A DNA stretch of 43,759 nucleotides from Beroe ovata (lineage: Eukaryota > Ctenophora > Nuda > Beroida > Beroidae). Positions within the stretch are counted from its first letter, which is position 1. Every line of letters begins with the position of its first letter. The notes under the pieces are model-generated. The model was not told the DNA's origin and did not search any database. It saw only the letters and a list, made by a program, of their open reading frames with translations. The stretch is taken from positions 3,720 to 47,478 of the forward strand of contig CAMPET010000322.1 of the NCBI GenBank assembly GCA_946803715.1, given 5' to 3'. This document shows, piece by piece, positions 1-9,000 of the stretch. Made by a program: the position numbers and the translations under genes.

Positions 1-169
1 TGTAAGGAAGTTAAGAACACGGTAGAAGCAGTGACACACCGGTTGCAATATATAGAACTTCCTAAAGGCAAATAGTATTAGCAATAAATAACATTAGGTA
101 ATTCAATAAATTAAATGATTATTTAAATATCAATCATCACATAGAAATTGGGGGTGAACCCTAATACCA
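1..169 (-). repeat. gypsy 3' LTR
   Basis: This is a 169-bp direct repeat of 4592-4758. Read on the minus strand it begins TGGTATTAGG and ends CCTTACA, so it has the TG...CA termini of LTRs. It is AT-rich and unusually short for a gypsy LTR. Confidence 0.93.
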
Positions 170-183
170 CTCCCCCCTAAAAA
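170..183 (-). promoter_or_regulatory. gypsy polypurine tract
   Basis: Immediately inside the 3' LTR the minus strand reads TTTTTAGGGGGGAG, ending one base before the LTR TG. This is the expected position and composition of the plus-strand primer for reverse transcription. Confidence 0.8.
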
Positions 184-371
184 TGTTTTTCCAAAAGTAC
201 GTAAACCCTGTCAAAAATATACATACATCCTTTAAAAACAAGAATAGTGAATACCAAAAACAAATAAATCCGTCACGTAAAAATTTAAAATTTAGCCATA
301 AATCTATTTTGATAAATCGATCTCTGAAATTTTACATCTGGTACCACCTGATAACTCGAAAATTTTGTCAA

Positions 372-3300
372 TTACTGTTCATCAACATACAATCTCGATC
401 CCACTACTGGTTTGGATATCCTGCCGTACCGAGTTTTGACCACTCCAGGCCCAGCATCTCCGGATGCTGGGACTTCAGCCCGATCAGCACCCCCCCTAAG
501 TACATTCTCCGCAAAAGCAGCTCGATCCATGGTCCTTCCCTGCCTGGCAGTGACGGGTGCAGGAGGCGATGCTACGTTATCTGCTCCCTCATGCTCGCCT
601 GGGTTCAGCATAACTGTGCTGTAAGTCTGTTGGTGAAGATCTCGTACGTGATCGCTCCCTGCTGGCTTCAGGTTATTATGATGTAAGACTTTTGTCTCCC
701 CTCTGGCGTTCTGAACACCGAAATTAACCGGTCCGATCTTCCTTACGATCCGGTAAGGACCTTCCTTCCACTTCACGTTTAACTTGGGGTATTCTCCGAA
801 GTTGCGCTTTATGAGAACTTCCTGCCCCACCTGAAGATCAGAAACATGTGCTGTCTTGTCGTGCTGCACTTTGTAGTTGTTTGCCGCTTCCAGACGGTTT
901 TTGCGGGCGTTTCCCTTCACTAACTCCAAGTCCATCCGTTCTCCATCTCCTGCAAGACCAAGACAATTGTCTATCGGTAAGTTAGGGCCTCTGCCGAAGA
1001 CACATTCGAATGGGCTGAACCCTGTTGACTTGTTTTTATAGCCGTTGGTATGCAGAACGGCTTCACCCAGTACTGTATCCCAGACCGTGACGGGAAGTTT
1101 CCTAGTCTCTAGTATAGCTCTCACTGCTGTTTTCACTGTTTTTATTGTTCTCTCCGAGTGGCTATTCCCTTCGGGGTGAAAGGGTGAGCATCTCCGCTTC
1201 TTTATCCCCAGGCCCTGGCACATATCGGCGAATTTACCACTCTCGAAATTCCTTCCCTGATCCGAGATTATTTCTTTTGGTATTCCCAACACCGAAAACC
1301 AGTTTGTCCATAGCGCTTGAATAATGGTTTCTGCCCGCTGATCTCTACAAGGTACGGTAACGTGAAACTTCGTTGACACATCAACAATAACAAGAAAACA
1401 CACATTCCCGGAGGGTGACGGTGGCATTGCAGCGATATCCACTGATATCCTGTCATTGGAGTCAAACTGATTTTCTTCATCGATTGCCATCTCTGCCTTG
1501 GGTAGCCGAGAGTTTTTGCACTTCAAACAAGTTCGACAGTCCCTTACCATAGCTTCAACCATTTTATCCATACCAACCCAGTAGAATCTACTCTTCAGCA
1601 ACAGCAACGTATTTCTTGCCCCGGGATGGCTTTGGCAGTGGTAAGCCACCATAACTTTCTTCTGAAGGGCTTGAGGAACAACTATTCTCTGTCCTTTCTG
1701 GAGTAGCCCATTGTTAACTTGGAGGTTATTGAGTCGTTTAAGTTTTCCTTTCCTCACTTGACCTCCCTTGCTGATACGCTGGATAGCCTCCTGAATGTCA
1801 GGGTCGTTAAGCTGCTCTTGCTTAATCTCCTCAAGAGTAACCAGCTCCCTAGCCGTCAGCTCCGCACTAAACAAGTCCAGCGGTGATTGGGTTCCATCCT
1901 CCTCAGTACCTGGTAGCTCTATCCGACTAAGGTAATCAGCGGCGTGGTTTCTCGCCCCCTCTATATATCTGATATGGTAGTCGTAGTTCTCAAGTTCCAG
2001 CAGCCAGCGAGCATGCTTCCCTTTAACCTTGGAGTTGTCCTTGATGTACGTTAAGGGTTTGTGGTCAGTATGAAATGTTATGCCCTGACTGCAAAACAGG
2101 GGCCACTTCCTTGCGGCCGACACAATGGCATACATCTCTTTGTCTGTAGCGCTCCATCGTTTCTCCGTACCTGAAAGGGTTTTTGAGTGGTAAGCTACCA
2201 CTCGTTTACGACCTGTTTCATCTCTCTGAAACAATACTGCTCCTACTGCCAAATCGGAGGCATCTGTTTCGATTTCGAACGGCTGGGACCAATCTGGTAA
2301 CTGAAGGGCTGGCGCGTTACACAAACACTCCTTAATCTGAGAAAAAGCCCTGTTCTCCTTGTCCCCCCAAACAAAATCCACCTTGTCAGATGTTAAGCGG
2401 GCCAGAGGGGAAGTAATCCCGGCGTAATCCTTGATAAACTGCCTATTAAAGTTGGCCAGCCCCAAAAATTTCTGCACCATTTTCCTACTGTTTGGTATTG
2501 GGAACTTGTTTACCTTAAGGACATTGCTGGGACTTGTTTTGACCTCTTTACCGTTGATCTGGAACCCCAAGAACTCTATTTCCTGAAACAGAAACTCACA
2601 TTTGTCTTCACGCAAGGAGAAGTTTTGTTCATCTAAGATTTCTAGAACCACTTGAAGAATCTTAAAATGTGTTTTAAGGTCAGTTGAGTGGATCAGAATA
2701 TTGTCCACGTAAACTTCAAGGCCCTTATTCACCCCTTTCTCTCCGGCTCGTTCCACAATCTTGTCCATTATCCTTTGAAGTGTCGCCTGCGCGTTTACCA
2801 GCCCGTATGGCATTCTGACAAATTCCCATTTACCGTTAGGAACTGAGAAGGCTGTCTTTTGCTGATCTTCTTCCCGGATGGGTACTGTCCAGTAGCCTGA
2901 AGCGAGATCCAACTGAGTGAATATCTCAGAACCGTACGTGGAGCAAAACAATTCTTGGACATTCGGGAGAGGGTAAGCATCTTTGATTGTCTTTCTATTC
3001 AAAGATCTAAAATCCACACAAAATCTCTTACCTTTTCCCTCCTTTTTGTCCGCCATGATAATGTTCTGATTGTAAGGAGAGACCGACTGTTTGATAATGC
3101 CATGATCCTGCATTTCCTCAATCTGTCTCCGTATCTCCTTTTCCCACTTTTTAGCTATCGGCCAGATTTTGTCCTTCACCACCTGATCCGTGGTGGTTTC
3201 GATAACGTGGCTGCCCATTGAGCAGACCCTAGGCCCCCTCGGTGATTCGGGAAAGAGAGAGTTGTGCTTTTGTAACAATGCCAGTAACCTCTCCTTGGCA

Positions 3301-3722
3301 TCTGGATCCTGTGTTCCGAGCTTAATCTTAAAGCCTGTCTTGTTCTCCGCTGCATCCGTGATTTCCCAGATCAGATGGGGACCCAGCACTACCTCCTCCT
3401 TTTTCCAGTTGAATGCTGTCATGCCGAACCTTGACAAGAAATCCCGCCCCAGGATTACCAAATCTTCGCTGCGGTTCAGCTGCATGGGATGCAGGCTATG
3501 TTCAAATCTTTCCTCTGGTTTACAGTCAAAGTGTATAACACACCCAGTCTTCTTTCCCACTGCCTGCTTTCCGCCTACCCCACTTACTGATTCCTTGCTC
3601 ACGAGGGCGTCTGGATGGGAGTCAAGATATGCCCCAACCGAAAACACTGATGTGCTAGCACCTGTATCTAGCAAAATTTTCACCGGATATTGCACGCCTT
3701 CCGCCTTTAACATACCCGGCAT
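372..3722 (-). CDS. pol: gypsy Pol polyprotein (PR-RT-RNase H-IN)
   Basis: Retrotransposon polyprotein of about 1,116 residues from the first Met. Seen in order: aspartic protease ILLDTGAS near residues 17-24; reverse transcriptase with LDLASGYW near 270 and the catalytic box near 337 reading YVDN; RNase H with TDASD near 487 and TDHKPL; integrase with an HHCC zinc finger, then catalytic Asp near 760, Asp in SDQGRNF near 820 and Glu in HSERTIK near 856; and a C-terminal GPY/F module (KWKEGPYRIV). The frame is that of gag. Five codons separate the gag UGA (3740-3738) from the Met at 3722, and no stop lies between. Pol is therefore probably made by readthrough as Gag-Pol and not from its own start. 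The usual active-site YxDD has Asn in place of the second Asp, through a single GAT-to-AAT difference, which may cripple this copy. Confidence 0.95.
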   Translation of the reverse strand: MPGMLKAEGVQYPVKILLDTGASTSVFSVGAYLDSHPDALVSKESVSGVGGKQAVGKKTGCVIHFDCKPEERFEHSLHPMQLNRSEDLVILGRDFLSRFGMTAFNWKKEEVVLGPHLIWEITDAAENKTGFKIKLGTQDPDAKERLLALLQKHNSLFPESPRGPRVCSMGSHVIETTTDQVVKDKIWPIAKKWEKEIRRQIEEMQDHGIIKQSVSPYNQNIIMADKKEGKGKRFCVDFRSLNRKTIKDAYPLPNVQELFCSTYGSEIFTQLDLASGYWTVPIREEDQQKTAFSVPNGKWEFVRMPYGLVNAQATLQRIMDKIVERAGEKGVNKGLEVYVDNILIHSTDLKTHFKILQVVLEILDEQNFSLREDKCEFLFQEIEFLGFQINGKEVKTSPSNVLKVNKFPIPNSRKMVQKFLGLANFNRQFIKDYAGITSPLARLTSDKVDFVWGDKENRAFSQIKECLCNAPALQLPDWSQPFEIETDASDLAVGAVLFQRDETGRKRVVAYHSKTLSGTEKRWSATDKEMYAIVSAARKWPLFCSQGITFHTDHKPLTYIKDNSKVKGKHARWLLELENYDYHIRYIEGARNHAADYLSRIELPGTEEDGTQSPLDLFSAELTARELVTLEEIKQEQLNDPDIQEAIQRISKGGQVRKGKLKRLNNLQVNNGLLQKGQRIVVPQALQKKVMVAYHCQSHPGARNTLLLLKSRFYWVGMDKMVEAMVRDCRTCLKCKNSRLPKAEMAIDEENQFDSNDRISVDIAAMPPSPSGNVCFLVIVDVSTKFHVTVPCRDQRAETIIQALWTNWFSVLGIPKEIISDQGRNFESGKFADMCQGLGIKKRRCSPFHPEGNSHSERTIKTVKTAVRAILETRKLPVTVWDTVLGEAVLHTNGYKNKSTGFSPFECVFGRGPNLPIDNCLGLAGDGERMDLELVKGNARKNRLEAANNYKVQHDKTAHVSDLQVGQEVLIKRNFGEYPKLNVKWKEGPYRIVRKIGPVNFGVQNARGETKVLHHNNLKPAGSDHVRDLHQQTYSTVMLNPGEHEGADNVASPPAPVTARQGRTMDRAAFAENVLRGGADRAEVPASGDAGPGVVKTRYGRISKPVVGSRLYVDEQ

Positions 3723-3731
3723 TCTTGCTAT

Positions 3732-3740
3732 GTCTAGTCA
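3732..3740 (-). promoter_or_regulatory. UGA CUAG stop-codon readthrough motif between gag and pol
   Basis: The gag ORF ends at UGA (3740-3738), followed directly by CUA GAC. UGA CUAG is the best-characterised leaky stop context in animal cells and viruses. Pol continues in the same frame with no further stop. That the motif works here is inference from its exact match and from the frame relation. Confidence 0.75.
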
Positions 3741-4577
3741 CAACTTCTTGGGCTTTGTTTTCTTCCCCCAAGATTTCTTGTTTGCTTTGGAAGGGCATAC
3801 CTCGAGATCGTGACCCTTTCCCCCGCAGAATTTGCACAGTCTCTGCCAACAGGACTCCTTGGCGTGGCCCTTTTTCTTACAGATTTCACATCTCTCCCTT
3901 TTGGTCTCAAACACCTCCAGTGGTCCTGTCCCTTCGGATGAAGAAGATGTCCGACTAGTATCACTGCCACTATCTATCACTTTCCTGATAGCATGCAAGT
4001 CCATAAAGAGCTCATTAACCCAACTTGGCCTCTCCTCTTCACGCAACTTCTCTGTAACAAACATCTCCTGTTTCACTGCTGCGGAGACCTGGGGTTTTAG
4101 TTTATCTTGTACCGCTATTAGGAGGTTTACAAAGTCGGCCTCATTCATGTCCGCTTTCACACTCTCTTTGTTGAGCTCATAGAGTTTACTCCCACTCGGT
4201 ATTTCTGAGAAGTACTTCTTGCATATCACATCAGTAGGCACGTTGGCATCCTTTCCCTTCTGGATCAACTCAAATAACAAAGCTTTCTGAGCTGCCACCT
4301 CTTTACTGACCAGCTTGATACCCATAAAATCCATGAAGTCTGCAATATCATCTGTCGTTCCGTCAATGAGTTTGGACAGCTCCTTGAATGCTGCCTCGAC
4401 CGTGTCCTTCTTGGCTGCCAGCTTAGCAAGCTCTGCTTCCCCTGCATAACGGTTGATGTAGACCGGGAGGATTTCTAGCCGTTGCTTGTCATTGAGCGTT
4501 ACCGTACTGGCTAGGAAAGACTTTTTCCAATCCAACACCGCTTCCCCCACTCTAAGATGAGGTACCATAAGATTCAT
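3738..4577 (-). CDS. gag: gypsy Gag
   Basis: A 279-residue capsid/nucleocapsid protein that packages the element RNA in virus-like particles. The C-terminal part carries two CCHC zinc knuckles in tandem: CEICKKKGHAKESC and CKFCGGKGHDLEVC, both C-x2-C-x4-H-x4-C. A basic tail (KKSWGKKTKPKKL) precedes the UGA. The N-terminal two thirds are helical and Lys/Glu-rich, as in capsid regions, without a motif I can name. The ATG lies only 14 nt inside the 5' LTR, so there is almost no leader. It is in frame with pol across the stop. Confidence 0.92.
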   Translation of the reverse strand: MNLMVPHLRVGEAVLDWKKSFLASTVTLNDKQRLEILPVYINRYAGEAELAKLAAKKDTVEAAFKELSKLIDGTTDDIADFMDFMGIKLVSKEVAAQKALLFELIQKGKDANVPTDVICKKYFSEIPSGSKLYELNKESVKADMNEADFVNLLIAVQDKLKPQVSAAVKQEMFVTEKLREEERPSWVNELFMDLHAIRKVIDSGSDTSRTSSSSEGTGPLEVFETKRERCEICKKKGHAKESCWQRLCKFCGGKGHDLEVCPSKANKKSWGKKTKPKKL

Positions 4578-4591
4578 AGTTGAGGAAGTAA

Positions 4592-4758
4592 TGTAAGGAA
4601 GTTAAGAACACGGTAGAAGCAGTGACACACCGGTTGCAATATATAGAACTTCCTAAAGGCAAATAGTATTAGCAATAAATAACATTAGGTAATTCAATAA
4701 ATTAAATGATTATTTAAATATCAATCATCACATAGAAATTGGGGGTGAACCCTAATAC
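4592..4758 (-). repeat. gypsy 5' LTR, clipped at an assembly gap
   Basis: Same sequence as 1-167 with no difference noticed by eye. The last two bases expected (CA on the plus strand, the TG end of the LTR) are replaced by the N at 4759 and unrelated sequence. Just inside the LTR the minus strand reads TTACTTCCTCAACT; this does not begin TGG and so is not a standard tRNA primer-binding site. Confidence 0.92.
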
Positions 4759-4759
4759 N
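4759..4759. other. assembly gap (single N) at gypsy LTR end
   Basis: A single N sits two bases before the predicted end of the gypsy LTR. It probably marks a contig join of unknown size, not one ambiguous base. Confidence 0.8.
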
Positions 4760-4886
4760 GTTTCGTTTTGAGCGAGATATGTGCGTTTGCATATTCGGTG
4801 TGGGTCGTGGGAAATACTTGAAAAACGATTCACCAAGCTTTGTGTTATGATAGGTGGTGGTAAGGTGTGTCAGCGAAAATACTCAC

Positions 4887-4974
4887 CGCTGTATTCAGGC
4901 ATGTAGATTCTAAGGTGGCGTTTCGTATACATAACTTTCTCCCGAAACAGATCGACTTTGTTCAGGAATAGAAT
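4887..4974 (-). CDS. one internal exon of a heterotrimeric G protein alpha subunit
   Basis: On the minus strand, an acceptor (TTTCAG) is followed by an open 88-nt exon and a strong donor GTGAGT at 4886-4881. It encodes ILFLNKVDLFREKV followed by LRIYMPEYSG. FLNKxDLF is the G4 guanine-specificity NKxD motif of G-alpha proteins, and the PEY-G stretch about 15-20 residues later is the usual sequel in that family. The exon ends in phase 1. No other G-alpha exon is visible: 127 bp downstream is the N at 4759 and then the gypsy element; about 210 bp upstream is the copia 5' LTR. Either two retrotransposons flank it in adjacent introns, or contigs were wrongly joined. The subclass (i/o, q, s, 12) cannot be decided from 30 residues. 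Confidence 0.7.
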
Positions 4975-5182
4975 CTGAAATGAACGAGAGTGTAACACAT
5001 TTTGATGTCTATAATGTATCATGAATGAAAATATTGTGCAGTTTGATACCTAAAATAGGCATTGTGATGATTATTACTAATGAAAACGTCCTATGTGATT
5101 GAGATGGTTTTATATCGGTGATAATCTATCTGAATTCTCGATGAGATTATAATAACCAAGTTCCATCCTACATTGGGGAGAG

Positions 5183-5955
5183 TGTTTTTATATTCCATTT
5201 TGTATTCCATGTAATAAACTACTATATTACGATACTAACACCTTTAACCATAATAGGAAATGACTTAATGATGATATATAGAAGAAGAGAAGTTTGTGGT
5301 AGAACTAGCTAACTAGAGGAAGAAGTTCAAGTTGTGTTTTTAACTCCAGCTTAACCTAGAGGTTGAGTTGTCTTGTTTGGTTGGACTATGTTACCGAAGT
5401 TCTGGTCGTAGTGGAAGTCGTCAGAGGAATTACCAAGAGATCCGATTATCAGTCTATTGTGGAAGGACAATAGGAAATAATTCCAGTTGTATTCTCAAAT
5501 CCAACTTGCTCAGAATCAAGTTGACTGACATAATCAAACTTTGTTACCAAAGTTCTAATCCGAGCTCAAGTCAATTTGTACTGGAGGGTTCGCTGTGCCG
5601 GAGTTCCCAAAGATACTGTGGAAGAAGATTGTTCCAAAGAGAGTGTCAAAAGATATTGTTTGGGCGTAGAACGAAATCATAGTTTGTTTCTGATAGTAAC
5701 TATATAGGTGATCAAATTCTTGATATTTCTCAGATATTGTGATATAAGTAATTTATACACACATTGGTTTGAAATAGTCCCGTGACTGTGAGTAGAGAGT
5801 AGCCAGTTATCCAGATAATTCCAACCACTATACAATATACTATAGATCCGGATAAATTTCGTTGAATTCAACTTATTTGTCAATAGAACTCGTATCTTTG
5901 AAATTTGAAATACATCTATTATTCTTACGTGTTCGAGTACTGTACCAGGANATCA
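5183..5955 (+). repeat. copia 5' LTR
   Basis: Begins TGTTTTTATATTCC and ends ATCA, giving TG...CA, just before the primer-binding site. It matches 11536-12282 along its length with indels. An N at 5951 lies four bases before the inferred end; the 3' LTR has extra bases at that point. Confidence 0.85.
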
Positions 5956-5956
5956 T

Positions 5957-5965
5957 TGGTAGCAG
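5957..5965 (+). promoter_or_regulatory. primer-binding site, initiator Met tRNA type
   Basis: TGGTAGCAG lies one base after the 5' LTR. It is complementary to the 3' end (CTGCTACCA) of animal initiator methionine tRNA, a common primer for reverse transcription of copia elements. The following bases (TGCAAAG) do not continue the match, so the pairing is nine bases. Confidence 0.7.
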
Positions 5966-6010
5966 TGCAAAGTGAATTACGACCATCGTTAACTTTTCTT
6001 CAGTCAGTTT

Positions 6011-9000
6011 GTGGTATATTCATCGTCAGGAATCAGTATGGGAGGCATGGACAAGCCACCAAAGCTGCTTGAGGGTGCAGACTATCGTAAATGGAAGAGG
6101 GAAATAGAGCTCTGGCAAATTGCTACTTCAATTGATGCTGTCAAACAAGCTGCTTCAGCAGTACTAGCCATACAGGATACTAAGGCGCGAGATTTTGCTC
6201 TAAGACTCGACCAGGAACAAATGAAAAAGGCTGATGGCATGAGGTATTTGTTGATTGAGCTCGATGAATATTTCAAGGAAGATAATACGCAATGTATTTT
6301 CATCGCTATCGAGGCGTTAGAAACTTTTGTTAGACCTGCGAACATGCATATGTTGGAATACATTTCAGAATTCGGCAGGAGATTTAATCGGGTGAAAGAA
6401 CTGCTTGACGATGACAGAGATGTATATCATGAAGGAATTGTATCTTACAGACTGATTTCACAGGCGAACCTATCTAAGGAACAGAAAGTTCTTATCAAAG
6501 CTGCTATGGGAACTCAGAAGCTGTCTCGTGCAGTCGTAGAAGAATCATTGAAACGGTGTTTTGGTGATGTTGTGGTGCATGGGAAACCTAGCACATATAA
6601 TTCTCAGGGGGCAAATAATGATCCGGTTAAGATCAAAGTTGAGCCTCAAGATGCCTTTTATCAAAATGATCAGCGCGAGAATTATGAAAACGAACTCTGG
6701 AATGAGACAAGTGGAAATCTATATGAAGATGGATATGAAACTGACGTCACTCAGGATTATACGGGGCAACAGTCGTTTTATCAAGGAAATATGAATCAAG
6801 CCAAGTGGAAGGGTCCAAGTCAACAGGGTTTTGGTAGGAATCAGTTCTCTAATTTGAGGGGACGAGGATACGGTTACCGTGGATACCGACCCGGGAATCA
6901 ATATGACCAGAAGCCCAGAGGTGGAAATTTTTCCACAAACCAACGAGGTGGTCACAACGTTGGCGGACGTCCATTTCAACGGTGTAGAATATGTGATTCG
7001 ACCATGCATTTTGCCAAAGATTGCCAACATAGACAAGGCAGTTCAGTGATGTTATCAGATCTAGATCATCAAGACGTCTTCAATGTTGACCATGATTACA
7101 GTGAAACAGTATTATTGATGAGCGAAACCTTTAACAAAGCATTGATAGACACGGGTGCTGTAAGCAATGTTTGTGGTGAAATATGGCTTAAGACTTTTAT
7201 GGACACTCTACCTACAAGTCTCACAAGTAAATGTGAAGAACTGGAAAAGTCGATGTCTTTTAGATTTGGTGATGGTTGTGCAGTACAGTCCATAGCATGT
7301 TTTAGATTACCAGAATACATGTGTGGGCAATATCTGACTATAGAGACTTATGTTGTTCCTGGAGAATTGCCGCTACTGTTTTCCAAAGAGGCTATGAAAA
7401 GCCTGGGAATGTCCTTGAATATCCTTGAAGACAGTATCAACATGGACGGAGTCGTACAAGATTTGCAAGTGACAGCATCAGGCCATTATGTGGCGGATTT
7501 AAGAAAACCCGATATTGTACACTCTGACATAATGTATACAGCTCAGAAAGATCCTAAGAAGATAGCCACTAAGCTGCATCGGTATTTTGGTCATCCTAGA
7601 TCAAGCAGATTGATAGACATGCTGGAAAAATCTGACCACAATTCTAAAGAACTGAGGGATGAATTGATAAAGCTCGATAGTACATGTGAACACTGTTTAC
7701 TATACAAGCGAGAGCCATCAAGACCCCGGGTAGCTATATATACAGCAAGCAAGGTTAACGAGGCAATATCTATGGATTTAAGTTACCTAGATGATGGGAA
7801 CATCATGTTCCATGTTATCGACATGTTCAGTAGATTTTCAGGAACCCGTATAATCAAAGACAAGACCAAAGAATCTGTTCTGGGCGCTTTATTTGATTGT
7901 TGGATAAGTATATTGGGAAGGCCTTTAAGGGCTCGGTCAGACAATGGGGGAGAATTTGTTAATCAAGAATTTCAGGAAATGTGTGAAAGACTAGGAATAG
8001 AGTTTGAAACCACAGCTGCTAACTCTCCGTTCTCAAACGGAATATGTGAGCGACACAATGGGCTGATCAAGGAGACCTACAGCCAACTGAAAGATGACTT
8101 TCCGGATTGTCATCCAGGCATTCTTTTAGCCTGGGCTACTAATGCCAAGAATAGTCTAGCAAACAGTTTCGGCTTTTCACCCTACATGCTGGTCTTCGGT
8201 AGAAATCCAAGCATCCCTGGCTTGGATAATCTTGAATCAATCACCACTATGAATGACACCACAGTCAGCAAGATCTTAGCTGATCAACTTAATAGCATGT
8301 ATCAGTCAAGAAGTTCATTCATCAGGGCTAATAACTCAGATAAAGTGAAGAGAGCTCTCCGAGGATATGTTCCTAAAGTAGAAGAAGAATATTTCACTGG
8401 AGATAGGGTATATTTCAAGAAAAAGAATCAGAAAAAATGGTGTGGTCCAGCTACAGTAATTGGCAAAGACGGGAAACAAGTTTTCATTAGACAAGGGGGT
8501 TCTATGTTCAGAGTGCATGTTACTAAAGTAGTACTTAAGGATAGGTGGGCCCAAGAAGTGGACACACAAGATGTGAATAAGAAACGTGTCAAGTTACCAG
8601 AGGATCAGCCACAGACTGAGAAGCAGATTGAGCCCGAAAACAGTTCTGAAAGTGATTCGGACAACAATTCGGATGATGACAGTCCAGATGACGAAACAGA
8701 ACAGGTATCAGAGATACAAGAAATTGAAAAAGACGATGATGAACATGAGGTATGGCATGAGACCGAGGAAATACACGAAAATGAGAATCAGGATGAAATA
8801 GAGAGGAGGAATGTATCTGATGTTGACGACTGGGTTGATGTTGAAACCAAGAAAAATGGAATACTGGATCTTAAAAAAGGTGAAGAAATCAGATATAAAA
8901 CCAGCCTTAATGAAGAAAAATGGCACAACGCAAAAATCATAGGACCAGCCTGGAAAATTAAGAATACTGCCAGTGAGCATAAAAACACCTGGAATCTGGA

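Larger units (their letters stand above)
1..4758 (-). mobile_element. Ty3/gypsy LTR retrotransposon, nearly complete
   Basis: The element runs right to left: 5' LTR (4592-4758), gag, pol, polypurine tract, 3' LTR (1-169). The two LTRs look identical over the compared length, which indicates a young insertion. The domain order protease - reverse transcriptase - RNase H - integrase is that of Ty3/gypsy. Both ORFs are uninterrupted apart from the single UGA between them. The outer end of the 3' LTR is the first base of the window and the outer end of the 5' LTR meets an N, so target-site duplications cannot be seen. One catalytic residue of the reverse transcriptase is altered (see pol). Confidence 0.95.

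Noticed and set aside
3190-4182. Plus-strand ORFs of 207 and 116 codons
   Set aside because: Antisense to gypsy gag-pol; no family resemblance.
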